A program made the position numbers and the translations under genes. The notes below the pieces were generated by a model. The model searched no databases. It was not told where the DNA came from and was given only the letters and a program-made list of their open reading frames with translations. Below, piece after piece: positions 1 through 11,023 of a stretch of DNA of 64,000 bases (positions within the stretch are counted from its first letter, which is position 1; each line of letters begins with the position of its first letter). The stretch lies in the NCBI RefSeq assembly GCF_031877795.1, contig NC_133932.1, forward strand, positions 21,082,180 through 21,146,179, in the 5' to 3' direction. This DNA comes from Strix aluco. Lineage: Eukaryota > Chordata > Aves > Strigiformes > Strigidae.

Positions 1-3000
1 GCTTTTATTTTGTAGTCTTACCAGGAAAAATGTGTATCACTGAGAGAGAACTTTTGATCTGCAAGCAGATGTGCACGCATGTGCACATGCGCACACACAA
101 AATGGGACTGCAGAAGGCTTGTCTTACTGAGAGACCAAGATAGTTGCTTGCTAGGTCTTGTTATTTTTGGGGGGTGTTTTTTTTCTAGGAGGAAAATGGG
201 GAAAAAAATTGCAAAAGTGGTAGTGCAGTAAATGTAATCACGAGGGGGATGTAACTCCGTAGTGCTGTGCCTGTTTTCTGAACGTGACCCTGTGAAGAAA
301 CCCCGTGTGTCCCTGGAGCATTTTGCAGTGTTTTGCTGGCTGCCTGTTTAGGGTTGCCACCTGCTGGTAAAAGTACCGCATAGTTTGCTTTTCCATCCTG
401 GAAGGAGACAAAGGTACAAATGAGCTGCAAAACTACAGATGAGTATTTTTTTCTGATTAAATTATTTATTTTTTTAATTGGAATTTGAGTGTGGCCATAA
501 CTATTATTTTTCTCAAATATAACTTATGTGGTTTTACTGCTCTTTGTTTTTTGGAGAGTATGCAAATCGCCAAAGAGTCAAAGAGCAACGCTTAAATTTA
601 GTAATTTGCCAAGGTCCAGTTCCCATTTTTTGCAGTGTTTTTTAACCACTGCAACAGTAGTTTTTTCAAAGGGACCTAATTCAATCCCATTAAAACTCAG
701 GTGTTTCAAACTGCCTGTAGCAACTTTGGAGAGCACATCCTGAAATGCATTTCAAATGCTGGTCAGGACAAAAAAAAAAAGCATTTTTGTGCTGAGAGTT
801 GAAGTCAGTATGCAAAGATGACACCGTATATTGCACAGCCTTTATTTTGTACAAGGAAAATGCCTTTCTTATTCATTTTCCAATTTTTTAGTGTAACATT
901 CTCCAGAGTTGGAGTGCTAAGGGTCTGAGTTTAATTGATATCCCTAATCAGCAAAACAAGAGTGTGACTGAGATAGGCAAGGAGGTAGGTACTCTGGATT
1001 TCCTCCTGGAATTAAGTGCGACTGCCTAATGGCCCATGTTGTTTCCGTCTCAAGCTCAAACACACAACTTGTGGTGGTTTGCAAGTTGTCATATAAATAG
1101 TGCTATAGTAGTAACTGCCCATGCACATGTTCCTGCTCTGTCAGCTTCCTCTGCATACGCAACCTCTGCTAGCTTGAAGATCTTATGCACCACACAGCAT
1201 TAAAAGCTTGCACCTCCGCTGTTTCAATTCAGACATGTATAGTAAACGTGCCAGGGGGGTGAGGGGATGTTCTTTGCTCAGAAAGGTGTAAGGATGCCAT
1301 GGGAAATGTTGCTTGTGTGTGCTACAGCTCTGTGCTGACTACTGCCAGTCAACATGGACCTGCTGGCTAAAGCAGGTCACCTTTGACAAACAGGCGACTG
1401 GGAGCCCTGGGGAGGGGGTAGCGGTGATGATGGAGTTTGATGGCCCTTTGCTAGCCCCCAGCAAGAGGGGATGTGCGTAGGAGAGGGGGCCTTGAGGATC
1501 GTACTGCTATATAAGGGATTACTTGTAATTCCCAGCTTACTGTTGCCAGCCTGTTTCAGGAACTAACCTCACTGTCTTATGCTTAACACACACTTTCATA
1601 CAGTACAATAATTATCAGCTATCTCCTGGCAATTAATAATTTAAACCCCTGTAGAGTGTGTGCCATTTGCTGCTAGCGCAGTGATTTGATGACTTGTGAA
1701 GCTGGAGCTGGGTATGGGCGAGGTTTGAGACCTCCCGTGGCAACCGCAGGAAGGGGAGAACACTTCAAATGACTCATGTGAGGACCTGCAGGTCATATGC
1801 TTGAAGGGGAGTTGCCATAGCTGGGTGGTTTTATTGAAGGCCATGAACTCTGTGCTGTCTGGTCCTGCTCCACACTATTGTACATGCCTGTCATTTGCCC
1901 CTAAAATTAATTTTCAAGTGGATTTAGCTGGATCTGTGCATATGGGTTCATGGGGTAGTTCTGCAAGGTGACCTGCTTTCCCTCCTCTCGTCTCCATGTT
2001 GGGTGTAGGAAGGGCACACATGGGGTTCCCTCTGCCTCTTTTTTTTCTTTTTTTTCTTTTTTTTTTTTTCTTTTTTGGCCCTCCCTCCTGTTTGTGAAAG
2101 GGTTGTTTTCCAGTTCTGTCTCCACCTCCCCTGTTGAGGTGTGTGGAGGTGTGTGGGGACTGGAGATGGGGCAGGTGACTCCCTGGCCTTTAGCTTGCTT
2201 TCTTTCAAGGAATTATAATATATGTCTATTCACTTTCCTGATGAAAAATGAGTAGAGTTACAGCTAGGGTTGCCTGTTGTTAAGGCTGCCAGTGCTTTGA
2301 TTGTGTGTTGCTAGCAGTTATTTATAGCTGTTAGGCTTTGACAATGCAGGATGAAATTTTTCATGCTTAGTGAGAGTCTCAGATGAATTTTTATGGATAG
2401 TTTCACCAATTCCACTTTTTATGAGAGAAAACCAAGGGAGATTACTTGGATCATGTTTTAAAAAAACCCACCAAAACAAACAAAGTCTGTTGAATTATGT
2501 CTATTTCTTCCCCACGCTTAAAATTTGGCATATGAAGAGATGTGCTTTAACATCCCTTTGAAAATTGGCCTGTGCTTGGTCAATGAAGTAGCACTGAAAA
2601 ACTGGAACTTGTTCCAAAACAGCAAAGTATTTCTGGAGGTTAAGAGGATGCAATAATGAACATGTATGAATCTTCCCTCTTGAAGATGATGATGAGTAGT
2701 AATGATAAGCTGGAGGTATGGGGATAAATATGAGATAGGGGCAGACTAGAGAAGACAGGACAAAAAGAGGTCAAACATCTAAAGAATCAGCAGTGAAGAC
2801 CATGTGTGTTTATGCCACCAAAGCCTTCTCCAGGATATATTTATTTTGAAGAGATTAGACGAAAGCATCCCTAATTTTGAGATATCTACATTTTGAGTAT
2901 TGACTTTGCAGATAGGGTGTGCGTCTAGGCTAGAGCAGATAATTGTTTTGATTTACTTGTAACCAGTAGGTCTGTGGTAAACAATAGAAGTTGACCTATT

Positions 3001-5150
3001 ACCATATCAGAAAAGTTATTCTGAAGATAGGATTTACAAGTTTTTCTTAAATACTTTTGCTCTTTTACAATACAATCAATACCACCAAGATTACCAGAAG
3101 AAAATGCAGGTGCATATGAGGAACTGTGCACAGCTCCAGCAGAGCTGGAGGTCAGAGGCTGTATGTTAACATGACTGTATCATGTTATAGTAGTGTTTAT
3201 CACAGTGGCTGGTGCTTTAGCAGAGACCATAGGCCCATTACATGCCTCATTGCTTTGCAACTAAGGAACATGTACGACTACAAAATGTTTTGGTTCTGGC
3301 ATATGGCCTTGACTTTGGATAGACACTGAATATGCTGTCTGATCAAGGAGGAAGGGAATTGAAAGGAAGGAAGGAAAAAGGAAGACCTTGCTGCTGGCCA
3401 CAGGAGAACGTTGTGCACTCACACCTGTATTTTAAGTGTCCATGAGGAGGCAAATCTCTCTATCCTTCACTGAATGCAGATGAGGTACTTCTGAAAGCAG
3501 TCTAATAGCTACCTCTGAAAGCCTAAAGCTTTCAAAAGTTACACCTTGGTGCTCCCAAAGAACTGTAGCTCAACAGTGACTTACAGTCATGCTCAGACTC
3601 CAGCCCCAGGCCTCTAAGCTCTGAATATAAATGGTCCAGTTTTAAAGGCTACAGTGCAATGAATGAGACTGCTGACACCAGAAAGGTGATGCTCTCAGAA
3701 GCTCGCTCGTGGCTCTGTGGCTGTCCTTGGAGTGCATTGGAACAGCTACTAATTTCTTAACTTTCAGAGCAAATCAACTGCTCCAGGCGTGGGTATTACA
3801 TATGCTCCTGGCTTGATAGGTAGGAGAAAAGACATACTCATTTTATCTTAAATAACAACTTACTTGAATTTAAAATCAAAGCTTTTTACCCTAAAAGCAG
3901 AAAAATGAGCAGAGACCATACATTACTTGTGTAGAATGGCAAAGCCTACTGTGGTGAGTGGCACCACACAAGAGCAGCAGTGGCGTGGTTTAGTCTTACT
4001 CAGTAGTGACGTGTAATTTAATGCATGTCTCTGCTGTCAGTGGTGAGGTCCAAATCAGGAGCTGCCCCTGGTGAAGCAGGTGAACTTGAGCTATGTCAGC
4101 AAACCTCTTCACTGGTGCCAGTAGTTTGTAGCTCTACTTTCGAAGAAGTGGATCCACATAATGTGAGAGAGGTATTCAGACAGACTAGCCTAAGTATGTG
4201 TGATGTTGGGAAAGAAAAGGTGTGGGACACCTATTAAAGCAAGAGGTCAAGAGTTGTGTGATCTGAGTTTCAATTTCTGACTACCACTAGTTTTTTTTGT
4301 GAATCCTGACCTAAATTCTATAGACAAGCTTACAACAAATCTTGGGTACCAGTTCCTCAAATTGTGGGGTCAGTAGGTGCTGGCACAGCACAAAGAATTT
4401 GTTGCTTCTGCCTGAAGTATTAAGCTGACATGAACTTAAAAGAGAAGACAGAGACTGACCTGTAAGTAAGTTTTATGGTATCTGATTGAGCTTGAGCACT
4501 GAAACTTTGCCAAATTATTTTATTACCTGTTGTTCTAAACTGAAAAGAGTAATGGTGAAAATGTACACCTGAAATCTCTGTGGGGCAATTTTTTTGACCC
4601 TCTATAGAAAAACTAGATGAAGCCTACATAGAATTGAACATTGGATTAATTTATCCACTGTGCTTTAGTTTGAATATAGATATGAAATGCCTGCTGAAAC
4701 AAATAAATCTTCCTTTTGATTTCTGATGTGCCAAAAATTCAAGCCAATGCTATGGATTGGCTTGAATGTAGAGATTAATGTGTGTGTGCCTGTGCGCATG
4801 AGCCCACAAGTTTTCATAATTGGTGTCTTTGTAACATTCAATTCATTTTTATGCTAATTTTTTTCTATAGAAAAGATTCAGTGTGTTGTAAAATCTGGCA
4901 TTCAAGGCATACTGAATCCTGCCAGCTACTTCTTTTTATGAAAGGCGAATCGCAAATCAGTTTTATTGCTCTTTTATTTTTCAATTACTAAGAAAAAATA
5001 TCTAAACAATTATTTTTTATTAATGTTTCAGTTTACTTCATTTAACCCTAATTCCCAAGTTTTTTCCTAGGTATATGATATGATGGTTTATCAGTTACAT
5101 GTGGCCACATGTCCGTACTCTCTCTAAGGAGATCTTGATACTCCAGTATC
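1..5150. other. Non-coding or unresolved left flank
   Basis: I see no convincing exon here. Open frames are short (under 100 codons) and none shows a recognisable domain. The stretch could contain introns or extracellular exons of the membrane-protein gene whose 3' part begins at 6322, but I could not identify them. A T-rich tract lies at about 2038-2076 and a purine-rich run at about 3360-3385. Confidence 0.5.
4737..4767. repeat. Perfect inverted repeat, 12-bp arms
   Basis: The arms at 4737-4748 and 4756-4767 are exact reverse complements and flank a 7-nt loop. No gene is recognised around it. It could fold as a short hairpin in RNA or be a chance palindrome. Confidence 0.8.
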
Positions 5151-5157
5151 TGAGCAT

Positions 5158-5315
5158 TCAGCTGGCTGGCCAGGGGAAGTGGTGTGTGGGATCTGGCTAG
5201 CCAGCTGGGGGGAGTGGTCTAGGGCTCTGCTGGCGAGCTGGAGTAAATAGGGCTTTGGTCAGCCAGCCATGGCAAGTGATGTAGGGCTCTGGCTGATGTT
5301 CTTTTGTCAGTATGA
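5158..5315. repeat. Short outlier cluster of the 34-bp minisatellite
   Basis: About four degenerate units alternate a CTGGC-rich half with a GGCAAGTG-like half, the same composition and order as the large array at 13485-15340. The units here are more diverged and vary in length. The cluster lies about 8 kb upstream of the main array, on the other side of the receptor-like exons. Confidence 0.7.
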
Positions 5316-6321
5316 CTGCTCCAGCCAAAGACCTGAGCTGGTAGAAAGTATCATATTGTTTCTAGTTTGTTACTCCAATATATTTTGAAAATAGCATGAG
5401 CTGTGACAGAAAAATGACTTTTTTTTTTGAGCCAGTAAATGTCATATCCTTTGTTCAGATGATGGTTGGTTTAGATATACCAGAAGAACTTTCTAATGAA
5501 TTTGAGTTTATGAGTGTCCCCCAAATTGGGAAAAGATTCACTTTCACATCTGTAGGGGTTACTGTGGTGGGGAAACTGGGAAACTGTTAATTAAATGCTG
5601 CCTACAATTCTAGTTTTGTTCTAAATTTCACAGTGTGACTGGTTTAACTAATGTAGTTACATCAGTACAACTTTTTCCTTTAGGCTAAAATTAGCCTTTT
5701 TACTGGCCAAGTGACACATTTGGGAGAGAAAAATAATTACTCCAAAAATAATTTGCATACCCTGTTTATCTCTTCTTTTTTTAATGCCAACAGACTCTTG
5801 TGTTCATGAGTGAGTGCATAGGCAGTGACATCTTAGCCTCCCAGTGAAATGACGTGAGCGCTGCCTCAGTGCCACGTGCACTTCCCTGGAACACAAGGCT
5901 GATGTACTGTTTGAAATTTTCAGTGATACAGAAGCCGAACCAGAGTGATACAGAGACTTACAAGTGTACCTGAGTATCACACAGTGATACTAAAATGCCT
6001 GGTGTGTGAGCATATCTCACTAGCTGTTCTTATCACACCTTGCAGGTTTCTCAGTTGGGGTGAGGCAGAAAGAACAGGCTGTTGGCTGGGGTCTGTCCCA
6101 GTGCCATGGGTTACAGGCTCCCATACATGCTTTGTGAAAAGAGACCCTTTGGTTGTAGAATCCTCAGAGAAAATAAAGAAGGTAACCTTTAAGTTTTAGA
6201 GGTCAGCTTCTGATAATAATGTACTTAGAGGATGTTACAAAAATAAAGGTCAATAAAGCTAACACAGTACAGCAGGATGAAGGTACAGTAAGTGTTTTTT
6301 ACAACTGAATTTTCCTTGTAG
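5316..6321. other. Probable intron or unresolved ectodomain region
   Basis: This is the stretch just upstream of the transmembrane exon. Two overlapping open frames, 5848-5970 and 5945-6199, carry faint immunoglobulin-like or cysteine-rich features. They are in different frames and cannot both be exons as read. A possible donor lies at 6181 with the sequence gtaacc. I could not establish any extracellular exon here. Confidence 0.35.
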
Positions 6322-6453
6322 AGCAAAAGGAGACGTTTGGAAGATATGCTGTTCGTGTACTGTTCTGTATTCTCATGGTATCACTAGGAGTTGTAATTAT
6401 TACTGTCTCAGTTGCGCTGACATGGCATCTTCAGAAGCACAAAGATGGGTCAG
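6322..6453 (+). CDS. Transmembrane exon of an unidentified receptor-like gene
   Basis: This exon would encode a juxtamembrane segment, one transmembrane helix and the start of the tail of a probable type I membrane protein. It is 132 nt long with a TTTTCCTTGTAG acceptor and a GTGAGA donor, and it keeps phase 1 at both ends. The translation runs QKETFGRYAVRV, then a strongly hydrophobic stretch of about 22 residues (LFCILMVSLGVVIITVSVAL), then the basic TWHLQKHKDGS, a typical stop-transfer pattern. Phase 1-1 exons are common in immunoglobulin-superfamily and cytokine-receptor genes. The next exons at 9438 and 10716 continue in the same phase. An alternative acceptor two bases downstream would make the exon phase 0. 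I do not recognise the family. Confidence 0.65.
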
Positions 6454-9437
6454 GTGAGATATCCTATTCAACACTTTCAGAATGCAGAAGCCCTGTTTAA
6501 ACAGCCATTCATGTGTAGATCCAGTTCTCTGCATTTCCGGGAATATCTGACAGCGCAGTTTCTACTATGGGCAAGGTTAAGACTAGCAGGCTGCAGCTTT
6601 ACACGGTGTCGGTGCCGGCACCGGCACGTGGCTCTGCGGGGCCTGGCTGCCTGAGGCTTTTCACACCGACGGAAGGACTTTCAGCCCTGCCTGCTGCCAG
6701 GGTCCTGTGCTGGCAGTGTCCGAGCTGGTCCTGTGTCTCTGCAGGGTGGGCATGTGGCAAGGCCTTAGGAGCTCTCAGCAGCTGCTGTTTTCCTGTTTGC
6801 GTGGTCTGCTGAGAGATGCTTTTGTCATCTGGAGGTGGGATGTTGACTGGTCAAACAGGGCCTCATACCTCTGCCTGGTGGGGCTCACCTGCATTCGGTC
6901 ACCTTTGGGAGCACAGTGTTGGTGAGTGCAGGCAGTGAGGGGGGACCCATGTTTCCTCCTGAGGCAGCGACCCCAGCCTGAACGTGATGTGGCCTCCCCA
7001 AGCCCAGACACCACGTCACCGCTGGAGCTGTGCGGGCGAGCGTTTGACTGGGCTCAACCGTGGCGGCATTGCACAGTATGTGTGAAGCTGGGGTGCTGCT
7101 CAGGAGCTCCCCATTGGCTCCCAGGCCTGTGTGAGATTTTAATACAAATTGAAGGTCTTCTGGTTTGCCAGTTTTATGTAGCTCACACCTAAATGGGGGC
7201 AAGATGGGAATGAGAATCACAGGTCCTGTACATGAGGTGAGGAGAGAGTGGGTCTGTATGGCCCGGTGGATGGAAGATGATGAACTTCTCTGACAAGAAG
7301 CTGTTATTGCCTGGAGGTGCTTTGCAGTTCAAATGCACAGCTGGTCCAGCACATAGGTGATGGAGACAAAAAATAGTTTGTCCCATAAGGTAGGAAGGAG
7401 TGGGTAGTGATTTGAAAGGCTTTAAGCTGAGCAGAGGAGAGAGGTCAGAGAGAAAAGGGAGTTGGGGGAGGGTGCATTATTGGGGGGTGTGGTGTGCATG
7501 GAGAGACTGAAAAATACAAGATCATCAGTGCATAGAATATTCTCCATGGTTCAGAGCAGTGAGACACACTTAAGTCAGAGCTGTTATCTTTAGTTATGTG
7601 CTCCTGAGCCTTTTCTCTAGTAAGGGGTGAGCTATAGGGAATTGGGCGATATGTGGGGTATGAATTCTTCCACTGCTTCCTTCAGATGTTTCAAGTGTAT
7701 TTGCTTTTTCCTTGACTTGGCTTAAGTTTGGATCACAGTACCAAGCATTCAACATGCAAGTTTGATCCTTATGGATGAGAGGGACAGTCCTGAGGCATGT
7801 GAAGAAAGGGATGAAAACAGTCCTTGTTCACATGAGTATCCATCACTGTGTGGCTTCCTATCGGGCACAGAGAGGGAGCCAAGAGTGTGATTTGTCTGTG
7901 TGTGGTTTAGTGAGGCCTGATTGTCTTATCTAAACTGAACATTGTAATCAAGGGGATCTTTTTCTAGCAAAGAAATATCTGAAATTTGAAAGATCTGAAT
8001 TACTCAAAGTACTCAAGAGCTGCTGACAGCATCAATACCAGGGTAATCACATGTGTACTGGACTGGGACTATCTAACTCAAGAGCTGCTGACAGCATCAA
8101 TACCAGGGTAATCACATGTGTACTGGACTGGGACTATCTAGATAATGAGTTTTCTGCAGTTTCAGGTCCTGCCTAGCCAAGCCTGGTGGGCTGCGTCCTC
8201 TTCAGCTGTGTGCAGAGACTTACAGTTCCTGTTAGCTACTCGCTGCCTGGGGCCGGCTGGTGCTTTTCCTTCTTCTTCCACTTGCCCTGCACATTTGTTA
8301 GGCATCACACTTTCTGGGCAGAGGGGATGGTTCAGACCGTGCAGGGCAGACGGTACCTCTCCTGTATTAACTGGCATGATCCTTCCTTCCACCTGTCTGC
8401 CCTTCTGTCCTCCCCTACGCTCTCTTCCCTCTTCCCCTTTGTGATCCTTGCACAGTTCCTCCCACCTGGTGGGAGTCTCCACCCCAGCTCAGAGCCAGGC
8501 CATTGCAGTGTTTGGCCCATGTAGCTCATCAGCCTGGAGGCCCTGTCCCCTCGACACCAAGATGTGATCTGCAGGGAGCAAAGGGGGCAGACCCTGCTGT
8601 CACCCCGAAGGTGGGGGTGTGAGGAGTCCGATGGCTTCTCTTGTGGACAGAAGCGATTCTGCATTTGAGTGCTGAGCGCTGCAACACTAGAGACATCCCG
8701 TGTGAACCGAGTTCAGGGAATAGATGTAGATGTGTCTTCTTGGGCTCCTTGCCTGCTACGTTTTGTGGTCATAGGAAGTGATGCAGGTAGTGGGTAGAGT
8801 GAAGTGAAGCTCAGATGTTCTACTTGAGAGGCATGGCAAAGACTTGGGTTTGCACTTACGCTTTTTCTGAGTTTTCAGTAAATATACAAATCTAATAATT
8901 TTAGAAACTTGGCTTCAGCTGTGCAACATTGGCATTTCTGCTTGCTTTCTGCTTTAAACAACTTATTTCCTCATGGAGGATGTTACTCAGCCCAGATCCC
9001 CATAATTACTTATGGAGCATCCTGTAGCTAGTCCCTACCCTCATGTGAGTCCCCGGACTTTCCTGCCAGCACTGGATTCATCAGCCAGTGCCTGAGAAAA
9101 ACATGTTGAACTGCTATGGGAGCACTTTGCAGAGAGACTTGTAATGATGCTCAGGTGGAAGTGCTGTAACTGTAGGTACCAGTCGCAAACTAACTGTGCT
9201 GGTGTGTTTGCTAAAGCCGTTTTGCCTGTCTGGACTCTGAACCTTGAGCTAGTGTTTTTCTTTTCTATCTGGTGAAAACCTCCATTCCTGTCCCAGAAGT
9301 AGCTGAAGAAGAGTGTCTAAAGGAAGGCAGGCAGAAGTCAGTCCAGGGACTGACATCTGAACTTCCTCTCTGTTGTTGTCCACACTCTGAGTTTGTTTTC
9401 AATTAAATTTTTTTTTTTTTTTTTTTTCTCCTTTTAG
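6454..9437 (+). other. Intron of the receptor-like gene
   Basis: This 3-kb intron separates the transmembrane exon from the first tail exon. It holds overlapping open frames of about 80-110 codons at 6567-7220 and 8145-8664, on both strands and without domain signals, which I read as chance in GC-richer DNA. It also contains the exact 65-bp duplication at 8011-8140. A long T tract precedes the acceptor at its 3' end. Confidence 0.55.
8011..8140. repeat. Exact two-copy tandem duplication, 65-bp unit
   Basis: Positions 8011-8075 and 8076-8140 are identical over all 65 bases by eye. Lack of any divergence implies a very recent duplication, an individual polymorphism or an assembly artefact. Confidence 0.95.
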
Positions 9438-9545
9438 AAAATGATGAGAATCCTAGTGTACAGGGACTAGATGGTACAAACTCCCCTGAGCAAAGGAATA
9501 AAGATTTGCTGAGAAGCAACAAAGAGGCTAACCCAGCAACAGCTG
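9438..9545 (+). CDS. First cytoplasmic-tail exon, receptor-like gene
   Basis: This 108-nt exon follows a T-tract and CTCCTTTTAG acceptor and ends at a GTAAGG donor, with phase 1 at both ends so it joins the transmembrane exon in frame. It encodes about 36 hydrophilic residues beginning ENDENPSVQGLDGTNSPEQR, with no hydrophobic segment, as expected for a cytoplasmic linker. If the donor is not used the frame stays open to a TAA at 9629-9631 and adds the motif VTYSSV, which fits the ITIM pattern. I do not recognise the protein. Confidence 0.65.
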
Positions 9546-9631
9546 GTAAGGTGACATATTCTTCTGTCTCCAAACTTCAAGGTAATCGGAAGCAAAAGCA
9601 AGTACACAAAGCAAAAACTGAACTAGAGTAA
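9546..9631 (+). other. Possible read-through tail with ITIM-like motif
   Basis: Reading past the 9546 donor keeps the exon frame open for 28 further residues (GKVTYSSVSKLQ, then a lysine-rich end) before TAA at 9629-9631. VTYSSV matches [SIVL]xYxx[IVL], with the tyrosine codon at 9557-9559. No polyadenylation signal follows closely, so a stable isoform would need intron retention. A chance match is quite possible. Confidence 0.3.
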
Positions 9632-9689
9632 AATACCAAACAAGAGCTTTAACAGAACTTCCCATTGAATCGTGCAGTGGATTGGAAGC

Positions 9690-10570
9690 AAGGTTGGGGC
9701 TGGGGCAGGGGCAGTGCTGCTGCCCAGGCAGGGCCGCTGTGCTCAGCACCTGGGCTGTGCTCGGGGCGGTGGCTCTGGCCAGGACTGAGCTGCCAGAGGA
9801 GCTAAAGCCCAGGCCCTGCTCTACCCCCGGGCGCGCAGAGCTGCCGCCAGCCCTGTCCCAAATGCTCGGGCGGCTCTGCCCAGCGCTACTGGCAGGTGCC
9901 AGTGCAGGCAGGAGTGAGCTGTTGGCCAGAAGCCCCACTCCCACCAGCTGGGCGCGGAGGAGAAGGAGCGGGCAGCGAGGCCCTGGTGCCCCGAAGCGCT
10001 TGGCTGTCCAGGTAGGGGCGTCCCTGCTGTGCCCCTTCCTGCAAGGGGCTGCTCAGGCCGTGCCCCTGGGCGCCAGCACGGCCTCGCACTCAGACCCGCG
10101 TCATTCCCCGGGGGCCGTGGGAAAGGCCTGAGCCGGGAGCTGTGAGCAGAGCCGGTGGTGGTGGTGCGGGTCTGTGGGCAGGCCGGGCCCAGCAGGCTGC
10201 ACGCTGAGCCTGAGCCTACAGGCTGTAACCACAGCCCTCTGCTCCTGCCTTGTGCAAGCGAGCGGCAGGAGGAAGCGGCCGATACAGAGGAGCTGCTGCG
10301 AGCGCTCGCGCCCGTTGGTGCTGTTCTGTAGGCAAGCGCTCGCCCAGGGTCTGTCATCTCCCCCACTGCCATAGAGCTGTTGAAGGCCTGGCCACGGGTA
10401 GAGCAGCCCTGTGTGCGAGCTGTGAGATACGCTCGGGGTGCCCCAGTGTCTGCCAGCAGCTGCCTGGCGGCCTCTGGCTCAGCAGCAGCTTTGGTGAGGG
10501 GCTGACCTGGCCTCTCTCCCTCCATGCCTCCCTCCCTCCTGGAGGACGGGAGGTAGAGGGGGTCCTTCTG
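9690..10570. other. GC-rich block within the last intron of the receptor-like gene
   Basis: This block is much richer in G, C and CpG than its surroundings. It carries open frames on both strands, up to 250 codons on the minus strand at 9821-10573. The long frames follow from the scarcity of AT-rich stop codons, and I see no domain, signal peptide or start context to support a protein. It may be an intragenic CpG island or a degraded GC-rich repeat. Confidence 0.55.
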
Positions 10571-10715
10571 CACATATTCTTTGGCTGCTTTGCAGGTGTT
10601 CTTTGGCCAGCCTTTGCCAACTTCTGGCCGTGTGTTTTTCCTGTGTTGGTATCATAATCTTGTCTAGTCAGTGGCATTAAAGAGATTTCTACTCAACTGA
10701 CTCTTCTCCTTTGAG

Positions 10716-11023
10716 ATGGAGCTGCCAGGGCTCAAGGTATGAAAGCTGTAAAGCCTCCTACTTCAGTTAATGAAATGTGTGTTGCCCCAAATGTTGAGAA
10801 TACCACCCACCCAGAATTTGAGTGTTGCAGTCCTCCAGGATTTGAGGACTTGAAGGTTGACTGTGTTATTTTGTGTCATTCAGACTACGTGCCTTCAGGA
10901 TCTGGAGTGTCCTGGAAACGCGGTGAAGAAGATGTGTCCTCTCAGTGTGCTTTGATCAAGAAGAGCACAAGGGGACTCCCAGAAGACAAGTCTGGAGATC
11001 TAGTATGCAGTTCTTCCCCTTAG
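10716..11023 (+). CDS. Terminal coding exon of the receptor-like gene
   Basis: A pyrimidine-rich acceptor (CTTCTCCTTTGAG) precedes this 308-nt exon. Joined at phase 1 it reads DGAARAQGMKAVKPPTSV and so on for about 102 residues to TAG at 11021-11023. The tail contains PPGFEDLKVDCVILCHSDYV and several cysteines, with no second hydrophobic helix. Frame continuity across three exons, good splice signals and an AATAAA about 860 nt after the stop make a real gene 3' end likely. A tyrosine in SDYVPS could be a signalling site, but it matches no motif I can name securely. The family is unrecognised. Confidence 0.6.

Noticed and set aside
9821-10573. A 250-codon minus-strand frame
   Set aside because: It lies in the GC-rich intronic block, has no domain or signal sequence, and overlaps other long frames on both strands.
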